From contig JAJPJX010000159.1 in the NCBI GenBank assembly GCA_021324015.1, positions 186,001 to 250,000 on the forward strand: 64,000 nt of DNA. The letters run 5' to 3'. This DNA is from Solibacteraceae bacterium. Its GTDB lineage: Bacteria; Acidobacteriota; Terriglobia; Bryobacterales; Bryobacteraceae. The notes under the pieces are model-generated. The model was not told the origin of the DNA, ran no database searches, and was given only the letters and a program-made list of their open reading frames with translations. Both the position numbers and the translations under genes were made by a program. Shown piece by piece: positions 58,998 through 64,000 of the stretch (within the stretch, counting starts at the first letter, position 1; the number at the start of each line of letters is the position of its first letter).

Positions 58998-59399
58998 TCA
59001 GGCAGAAGGACTCCGGCGCGGACGCTGGCGAGGCGGCGGAGTGCGCTTGGCCGCGGGCCGCGCGACCGGTGCGGGAGAAGGATGCGGCTGACCCTTCTTC
59101 GGGAAAGGCGCGCGCAGGGGCGTCAGGCGCTCCAACTTCACCTGGTGCTCCCAGGAAGCTGTCTGGGAATGCTTTTCGTTGGGTTTGCCGGGCGGCGCGG
59201 GCTCGCGCAGGAGCGCCGGGTCAGGCTTGGCCGGTGGCTGCTCCGGAAGGTTCGGGCGAAACTTGCGTCCCCCCGGCCGCCCGAGTTTGACATAGGAGGC
59301 CAGCAGATGGGCGCTCCGTGAGCGGGTGGGCGCCGGGTTTTGCTCCTCGCCTTCCAGCCATTCCTGAATGTAATCCTTCTTGTGCTTTCCCGGATTCAT
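58998..59399 (-). CDS. Pro-rich basic protein of unknown function (133 aa)
   Basis: Starts at ATG 59399 (MNPGKHKKDYIQEWLEGEEQ) after AGGAG, 9 bases upstream on the minus strand. The N-terminal 35 residues form a charged helix; the remainder is Pro/Arg/Lys-rich (RPAAKRTPPPRQRPRRSPSA) and probably disordered. It may bind nucleic acids. No family recognised. It overlaps no other gene and converges on the small membrane gene, 20 bases away. Confidence 0.55.
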   Translation of the reverse strand: MNPGKHKKDYIQEWLEGEEQNPAPTRSRSAHLLASYVKLGRPGGRKFRPNLPEQPPAKPDPALLREPAPPGKPNEKHSQTASWEHQVKLERLTPLRAPFPKKGQPHPSPAPVARPAAKRTPPPRQRPRRSPSA

Positions 59400-59553
59400 G
59401 GCGCAGACTCCTTTTGCTTGAGATGGATGGAGCAGAGTCAATGACAGGCAGGTACCCCGGGGCCAACGCGTCTCGGACCGACTGTCGCAGGAGCCGGGGC
59501 ATGGCAGATCGCCGTAAGCAATCCTGCCTACAACATAGCATAGATTCGGCAAA

Positions 59554-59868
59554 TCAGGTCCCGTTGGCCAGTCTCTCCAGCGTCCGTGCCGCGCTCGCGG
59601 CGGCGGAATCGCAAGCAGCTTCGAGAAAGTCCAGCAGGGGCGCGGCGCCGCGCCAGAAGGGGAACTTGCCCAATCTGCGCGCCAGCGCGGCCCCGGCCGG
59701 TGTTGCGGGCGCGTCTCCCGTCAGGCCGTCCGGCAGGGGGCCGGCGGTCCGGAACCGGCTGGGTGCGGCAGGCAGCGGCTCGGGTGGCAGTTCCGGCGGG
59801 GCGAGCCGCCGTGCCCCGCCTTCGGCCGGGCCAGCACCCACGAGCGCCAGGAACTCCTCGCGGTTCAT
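59554..59868 (-). CDS. Hypothetical protein (104 aa)
   Basis: The preferred start is ATG 59868 (MNREEFLALVGAGPAEGGAR), since the frame upstream is low-complexity. The composition is Ala/Pro/Leu-rich, with a C-terminal amphipathic helix (PLLDFLEAACDSAAASAARTLERLANG). No motifs. It may be cytoplasmic. It diverges from the XRE regulator gene with an AT-rich gap of 222 bases. Confidence 0.45.
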   Translation of the reverse strand: MNREEFLALVGAGPAEGGARRLAPPELPPEPLPAAPSRFRTAGPLPDGLTGDAPATPAGAALARRLGKFPFWRGAAPLLDFLEAACDSAAASAARTLERLANGT

Positions 59869-60010
59869 CCCGCGCAAACGAAGAATCAGCGGTGCCCAGA
59901 TCCCTGTACCGCACCGATCAGGAGATCCGCTAGGGGTCGTAAGTGCAGTTATCGCGAGCGCCGCGCGTGCCGCATCCCCGCGACCTCGCTTTCGCTGCGG
60001 CAGGCTCGGT

Positions 60011-60069
60011 ATGTAAACTATACATTTCATTATGCAAATTATATTTTATATAATGACATATATACATTA
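60011..60069. promoter_or_regulatory. AT-rich operator/promoter of the XRE regulator operon
   Basis: In a 65% GC window this 60-base AT-rich island stands out. It holds inverted repeats ATGTA-aacta-TACAT (60011-60025), ATTATA...TATAAT (60038-60054) and TAATG...CATTA (60051-60069). The TATAAT at 60049-60054 is a good -10, 36 bases before the regulator start. These repeats are likely the operator of the XRE protein, which would repress itself. Confidence 0.5.
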
Positions 60070-60090
60070 CTATAGATTCGAGGTTTGAAG

Positions 60091-60297
60091 ATGGACGGCG
60101 ACCTGAGAGTCAAGCTGGCGCGCATCGCCAAAGGACTTTCCCAGGAGCAACTCGCGAATGCCGCCCAAGTGACCCGGCAGACGATCGGATTGATTGAAAA
60201 AGGCGACTACAACCCGTCCTTAAGCCTGTGCATCCGCATCGCCAAGGCTTTGGACAAAACCCTGGACCAGTTGTTCTGGGAGGAGGAGCCGAAATGA
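60091..60297 (+). CDS. XRE-family HTH transcriptional regulator
   Basis: A 68-residue HTH-XRE protein (ATG 60091, with GAGG 8 bases upstream; a TTG at 60085 would add two residues). The helix-turn-helix is [37 protein letters not shown], typical of the YozG-like class. It is a single domain with an acidic C-terminal tail. Its stop overlaps the next gene (ATGA), and a palindrome-rich AT region upstream is the likely operator. Confidence 0.85.
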   Translation: MDGDLRVKLARIAKGLSQEQLANAAQVTRQTIGLIEKGDYNPSLSLCIRIAKALDKTLDQLFWEEEPK

Positions 60298-60731
60298 AAG
60301 GGCCCGGTTTCGGAATGGATGAGCGCACTCGCTCCATCGTGCAACGGGTGTGTGCGGTTCTCTACGTCCTGTCGATGGCAGCGCTATGGATCGATCTCGT
60401 GGTCCGCGAGTTCGTTCTGGGGCTGCCGGTCAGCGGATACGATGACATTGCGATGATCTTCACGGCCAACGTGCTGCTGTTTATCGGCGCGGTGCTTTAC
60501 TATGGCGTAGTGATCGTACCCCGGATCCGGCCGGTGAAACTGGCCGCTATCTATGGCGTTATGGTCCTGCTTGGAACGGCGTTCGCCGCGGTCAAGCACG
60601 GGTCGACATCGGTGTACGCGATTCTCGGCCACTTGAGAATCGTTGCCGCGATCCTGGGCATCATGGCCGCCGCCTATGCGCTTCTGGCCTATGTGGGCCA
60701 CCGAAAAATAGAAAGAAGGATTACCAGTTGA
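60294..60731 (+). CDS. Membrane protein paired with XRE regulator
   Basis: A 145-residue membrane protein with four hydrophobic helices (about 19-40, 50-75, 82-100 and 112-132). It starts [19 protein letters not shown] and is coupled to the XRE gene by ATGA (60294-60297), with GAGGAGG upstream. HTH-XRE proteins paired with a small four-helix membrane protein (DUF2178/DUF6773-like) are common in Firmicutes, so the pair probably forms a sensory or self-regulating unit; the family assignment is tentative. Confidence 0.65.
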   Translation: MKGPGFGMDERTRSIVQRVCAVLYVLSMAALWIDLVVREFVLGLPVSGYDDIAMIFTANVLLFIGAVLYYGVVIVPRIRPVKLAAIYGVMVLLGTAFAAVKHGSTSVYAILGHLRIVAAILGIMAAAYALLAYVGHRKIERRITS

Positions 60732-62053
60732 GCGTTTCGACCTTGTCCGGCCGGCGCTTGCCGGCGCGGCTGCTGCTGGCGGGTTGGTTGTTTCTGGCTC
60801 CCGCGGGCGTGGCCGGCACGTTTCGCGCCGGGGTGGCCAAGGTGGATATCACGCCGGAGACGCCGCAGTGGCTGCTGGGCTACCAGGCGCGGCAGTCCGA
60901 CGGCGTGCACGACCGGCTGCATCACCGCATTGTTGCGCTGGACGACGGGAACACCCAGTTGTTCCTGGTTTCCTCGGATCTCGCGCTGGCCTCGCCCGGG
61001 TATTACGACCAGGTTTGCGCCGATATCGAGAAAGCCGCCGGCATCCAGCCCCGCCAGATCTGGTGGCTTTTCACGCACACGCACTCGGCGCCGGAAGTGG
61101 GGCCGCCGGGGCTGCCCGTGATTTTCATGCCGGAGCGGTACAAGCAGGCGTCCGGCCACATGTCCAATCCCGAGTACAGCGCGTGGGCGGAACAGAAACT
61201 GATCGAGGGCTTGAAAGAGGCGCGGGCGCGGCTCGAGCCGGCGCGGCTGGGGTTCGGCCTGGGGTTCGCGCAAGCCAACATCAACCGCCGCGCGCGCGAC
61301 GCGGACGGGAAAATTTCCCTGGGGCTGAATCCATACGGCCCGGTGGACCGGCAAATCGGCCTGATCCTGGTGGAGCGCCCGGACGGGACCCCGCTGGCGC
61401 TCATCGCCAACTACGCGATCCACGGCACCGTGCTGGGTTCGGCCAACCTGAAGATCAGCGCGGATGCGCCCGGGGTGGTGGCCGAGTATGTGGAAGCGAA
61501 ACTCGGCGCGCCCATGCTGTTTATCAACGGCGCGGAGGGCAATATCGCCCCCATTTACAGCGTCTACCCCACTCCCGGGAGCGGGCACCTCAGCGAGTTC
61601 CGCGTGCTGCTGGGCGACCGGATACTGGAAGCCCGGCGGAAGATCACGGCTACCATCGCGGATGTGCAATTGTGGACCGGCGAGCGGTTCATCGAGACGC
61701 CGCTCAGGGAAGGGCTCGCCTGGCCCGCCGAGCTGAGCCGCTACGCGCGCGAGGCCGATGCGGGCAGGAAACTGGTGCGCATCCCCGTGCGGGCGCTCCG
61801 GCTGCATCACGATCTGGTGGTTTGGGGCGCTCCGCTGGAGTTGTTCTGCGAGATCGCTCTGCGGGTGCGCGAGGAATCTCCGTTCCCCGACACCTACTAC
61901 TTCGGCCTGCTGAACGGATGGCTCGGGTATCTGCCGACGGCTCGGGCTATCCGCGAAGGCGGCTACGAGCCGTCCGTGTCTCCGTACAGCGAAAAGGCCG
62001 AGGAAGACTTCAGCCGGGGCGTCAGCGCCTGGCTGCGGGAAATCCCGCGCTAG
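60728..62053 (+). CDS. Secreted neutral/alkaline ceramidase-like protein
   Basis: A 441-residue protein with an N-terminal signal peptide (about 1-29). The N-terminal domain of neutral ceramidases is seen: RAGVAKVDITPETPQWLLGYQAR, then FTHTHSAPEVGPPG with zinc-binding His and LIANYAIHGTVLG with another His, and NGAEGNIAP. It is shorter than true ceramidases (about 650) and lacks the C-terminal Ig-like domain, so its amidase activity may be on other substrates. The TTG at 60728 has GAAGGA 7 bases upstream and overlaps the stop of the previous gene by four bases. Confidence 0.78.
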   Translation: MSVSTLSGRRLPARLLLAGWLFLAPAGVAGTFRAGVAKVDITPETPQWLLGYQARQSDGVHDRLHHRIVALDDGNTQLFLVSSDLALASPGYYDQVCADIEKAAGIQPRQIWWLFTHTHSAPEVGPPGLPVIFMPERYKQASGHMSNPEYSAWAEQKLIEGLKEARARLEPARLGFGLGFAQANINRRARDADGKISLGLNPYGPVDRQIGLILVERPDGTPLALIANYAIHGTVLGSANLKISADAPGVVAEYVEAKLGAPMLFINGAEGNIAPIYSVYPTPGSGHLSEFRVLLGDRILEARRKITATIADVQLWTGERFIETPLREGLAWPAELSRYAREADAGRKLVRIPVRALRLHHDLVVWGAPLELFCEIALRVREESPFPDTYYFGLLNGWLGYLPTARAIREGGYEPSVSPYSEKAEEDFSRGVSAWLREIPR

Positions 62054-62109
62054 CGGAACGCTCGCGAAAATTGCATCGCGCAGCGCACGGAAGGTACACT
62101 TGCGGGCGG

Positions 62110-63876
62110 ATGAAACGCGTCGGAATTCTCGTGGTTCTGGCCGCCGGGGTAGCCTCCCTGGCCTGCCGCCGCTCGCCGCAAGCGGACCTGGTGGTGCATC
62201 ACGGAAAAATCGTGACCGTGGATCCGGGCTTTCGGATCGCGGAAGCCATGGCAATCCGGGGAGACCGGATTCTGGCCACGGGCTCCGACAGCGAGATGCT
62301 GGCCCTGGCCGCGCCGGACGCGCGGCGCATCGACCTCGCAGGCCGGACGGTGCTTCCGGGGCTGACCGATTCGCACCTGCACGCGGTGGGCGCGGCCATG
62401 TACGAGTTCGACCATCCGGTGCCCGACATGGAGACCATCGCGGACGTGCTCGGCTACATCCAGGCACGCGCCGCCGCCGTGCCGAAAGGCGAGTGGATCC
62501 ATCTCTCGCAGGTCTTCATCACCCGGCTCAAAGAGCAGCGCTATCCCACGCGGCAGGAACTGGACCGGGTGGCGCCCGCGCATCCGGTGGTCTTCAGCAC
62601 CGGGCCAGACGCGTCCCTGAATTCGCTGGCTCTGAAGCGGAGCGGGATCGACCGGAATTTCCAGCCCGGGGATGGCCAGTGCCGGGTGGAGCGCGATCCA
62701 GCGAGCGGCGAGCCCACCGGGATTCTGCGCAACTGCTCGCACTACATCAAGGACAAGTCTGAAGAGAAGCAGCCGCAGCCGGAAGATTATTTGCGGCGCA
62801 TGCGGATGCTCCTGGCCGACTACAACTCGGTGGGGCTCACCAGCATCGTGGACGGCGACACCAGCGATGAAGAGGTGGAGATCTACCGCCAGCTCAAAGC
62901 GCGCGGGCAACTCACCTGCCGCACGTTCCTGGTGCTGCACGTCAACGCCAACGACCCGTTCGAAAAGATCGAAGCGCGGATTCGCCAGGCGGCCGTCAAT
63001 CCCCTGCACAAATACGACAACCTGCTGTGGCTGCGCGGGATCAAGTCATATCTGGACGGCGGCATGCTGACCGGCAGCGCCTACATGCTCGAGCCCTGGG
63101 GCGTCAGCAAAGTCTACTCCATTACGGATCCGGCCTACCGGGGCATGCGGTATATCGATGCGGAGCGACTGTACCGGCTGGCGCGGCTGGCGCTCGAAAA
63201 CGGCTTCCAGTTCACGGTGCACGCGGTGGGCGACGGGGCCGTGTCGGCGATCGTGGAGGCCTACGAGCGCGTGAATCAAGACTTCCCCGTGCACGACAAG
63301 CGGCCCTCGATCACGCACGCCAATTTCATGACCGCGGAGGCGATCCGGAAAATGAAGGAGCTGGGGATCGTGGCGAACCTCCAGCCGGACTGGCTGTACC
63401 TGGACGGCGCCACTTTGCGGAAGCAGTTCGGCGACGCGCGCCTGGCGTATTTCCAGCCGTACAAGACGCTGTTCGAGCAAGGCGTGGTGGTGGGCGGCGG
63501 CTCGGATCACATGCAGAAGATCGGGAGCCTGCGGTCCATCAACCAGTACAACCCCTTCCTTGGCATGTGGGTCACCTTGACGCGCCAGCCGCGCTGGACC
63601 GACCAGCCGCTCCATCCGGAGCAGCGCATCACGCGCGAGCAGGCCATCCGGCTGTACACCATCAACAACGCCTACCTCACCTTCGAGGAGAAGGAGAAGG
63701 GGTCGCTGGAGCCGGGCAAGCTGGCGGACTTCATCGTGCTGGACCGGGACATTCTGACCTGCCCGGAGGACGGGGTGAAGGATACCCAGGTGGATCAGAC
63801 GTACCTGGGCGGGAAGTTGGTTTACACGCGGAAGACCGTGGCTCAGGCCAGGATGTCTTTCACCACGTTGCCGTAG
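62110..63876 (+). CDS. Lipoprotein amidohydrolase (YtcJ-like metal-dependent hydrolase)
   Basis: A 588-residue protein. The start ATG 62110 gives a lipoprotein signal ([18 protein letters not shown], Cys19), so it is anchored in a membrane. The amidohydrolase-3/YtcJ features are [14 protein letters not shown] (metal His-x-His), [33 protein letters not shown] and a terminal [16 protein letters not shown]. Related proteins hydrolyse cyclic amides, but the substrate is unknown. It follows the ceramidase-like gene in the same direction after 56 bases, which fits amide-bond breakdown outside the cytoplasm. Its 3' end overlaps the convergent DUF1501 gene. Confidence 0.88.
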   Translation: MKRVGILVVLAAGVASLACRRSPQADLVVHHGKIVTVDPGFRIAEAMAIRGDRILATGSDSEMLALAAPDARRIDLAGRTVLPGLTDSHLHAVGAAMYEFDHPVPDMETIADVLGYIQARAAAVPKGEWIHLSQVFITRLKEQRYPTRQELDRVAPAHPVVFSTGPDASLNSLALKRSGIDRNFQPGDGQCRVERDPASGEPTGILRNCSHYIKDKSEEKQPQPEDYLRRMRMLLADYNSVGLTSIVDGDTSDEEVEIYRQLKARGQLTCRTFLVLHVNANDPFEKIEARIRQAAVNPLHKYDNLLWLRGIKSYLDGGMLTGSAYMLEPWGVSKVYSITDPAYRGMRYIDAERLYRLARLALENGFQFTVHAVGDGAVSAIVEAYERVNQDFPVHDKRPSITHANFMTAEAIRKMKELGIVANLQPDWLYLDGATLRKQFGDARLAYFQPYKTLFEQGVVVGGGSDHMQKIGSLRSINQYNPFLGMWVTLTRQPRWTDQPLHPEQRITREQAIRLYTINNAYLTFEEKEKGSLEPGKLADFIVLDRDILTCPEDGVKDTQVDQTYLGGKLVYTRKTVAQARMSFTTLP

Positions 63877-64000
63877 ACATCCGTGAGGCGGAAGTCGCGG
63901 CCGCTGTAGCGGTAGGTCAGGCGGGTGTGATCGATGCCCATCAGGTGCAGGACGGTGGCGTGCAGGTCGTGCACGTGGCAGGGCTTGACGGCGGCTTTGA
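63843..64000 (-). CDS. DUF1501 protein, C-terminal fragment cut by window edge
   Basis: The last 52 residues of a minus-strand gene enter from the right edge. The end reads as in DUF1501 proteins: [20 protein letters not shown] then [18 protein letters not shown], stop at 63843. DUF1501 are exported sulfatase-like proteins common in Acidobacteria and Planctomycetes. It overlaps the last 34 bases of the amidohydrolase gene, a convergent overlap. Confidence 0.85.
   Translation of the reverse strand, partial: KAAVKPCHVHDLHATVLHLMGIDHTRLTYRYSGRDFRLTDVYGNVVKDILA

Noticed and set aside
1-64000. CRISPR arrays, insertion sequences, integrases, attachment sites, tRNA and rRNA genes
   Set aside because: No repeated spacers, transposase, integrase or conserved rRNA/tRNA sequence was seen on reading both strands.

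Overview
This is a high-GC window of ordinary bacterial chromosome. Several things point to the Acidobacteriota, probably the Solibacter/Bryobacter group. A secreted protein carries the Solibacter-type repeat domain (TIGR03437-like). There is a very large TonB-dependent receptor with an N-terminal carboxypeptidase-regulatory domain, and also DUF1080, DUF1501, M14 and enolase-superfamily sugar-acid proteins. The lineage is inferred from protein families only. I see no rRNA, tRNA, CRISPR array, insertion sequence or prophage.

Region 1 (1-8.4 kb): a truncated YVTN propeller gene, a frameshifted enolase-superfamily gene, a tight purQ-purL-purF purine operon, and a TonB-like protein. Region 2 (8-22 kb, nearly all minus strand): rel translationally coupled to a DUF971 gene; a TonB-ExbB-ExbD-ExbD-TPR lipoprotein energy-transduction operon; then secF, secD, yajC and tgt; then a thioredoxin-like protein, an HExxH metalloprotease and an MFS exporter. 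Region 3 (22-41 kb): sugar-acid catabolism (a glucarate dehydratase-like enzyme, the large TonB receptor with a clear sigma-70-type promoter, and a 5-dehydro-4-deoxyglucarate dehydratase-like aldolase). Mixed in are a U32 protein, secreted proteins, a methyltransferase/glycosyltransferase pair, a YopT-like cysteine protease candidate, a phytanoyl-CoA dioxygenase relative and an alkyltransferase.

Region 4 (41.3-50.3 kb) is the most coherent pathway: ispH, squalene-hopene cyclase, hpnA, hpnG, two zinc-dependent dehydrogenases, hpnC and hpnD, with most junctions overlapping by 1-4 bases (20 at one). It links isoprenoid supply, squalene synthesis, cyclisation and side-chain processing of hopanoids. 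hpnE and hpnH are not in the window. Just upstream lies a non-coding stretch of about 370 bases with several strong stems and a good rho-independent terminator, which suggests an unannotated RNA.

Region 5 (50-64 kb): HDOD protein and hybrid histidine kinase, divergent from a CHASE2 membrane sensor across a long interrupted palindrome; then a group of secreted or signal-bearing proteins (Lys-rich peptide, retropepsin-like protein, radical SAM protein with a twin-arginine leader, HExxH protease, SagB-type oxidoreductase), several very small proteins, an XRE regulator/membrane protein pair behind an AT-rich operator-like region, a neutral ceramidase-like protein, a lipoprotein amidohydrolase, and the C-terminus of a DUF1501 protein. 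The best leads for new biology are the two dehydrogenases in the hopanoid operon, the candidate RNA at 41.4 kb, the YopT-like protease and the exported radical SAM/SagB neighbourhood.
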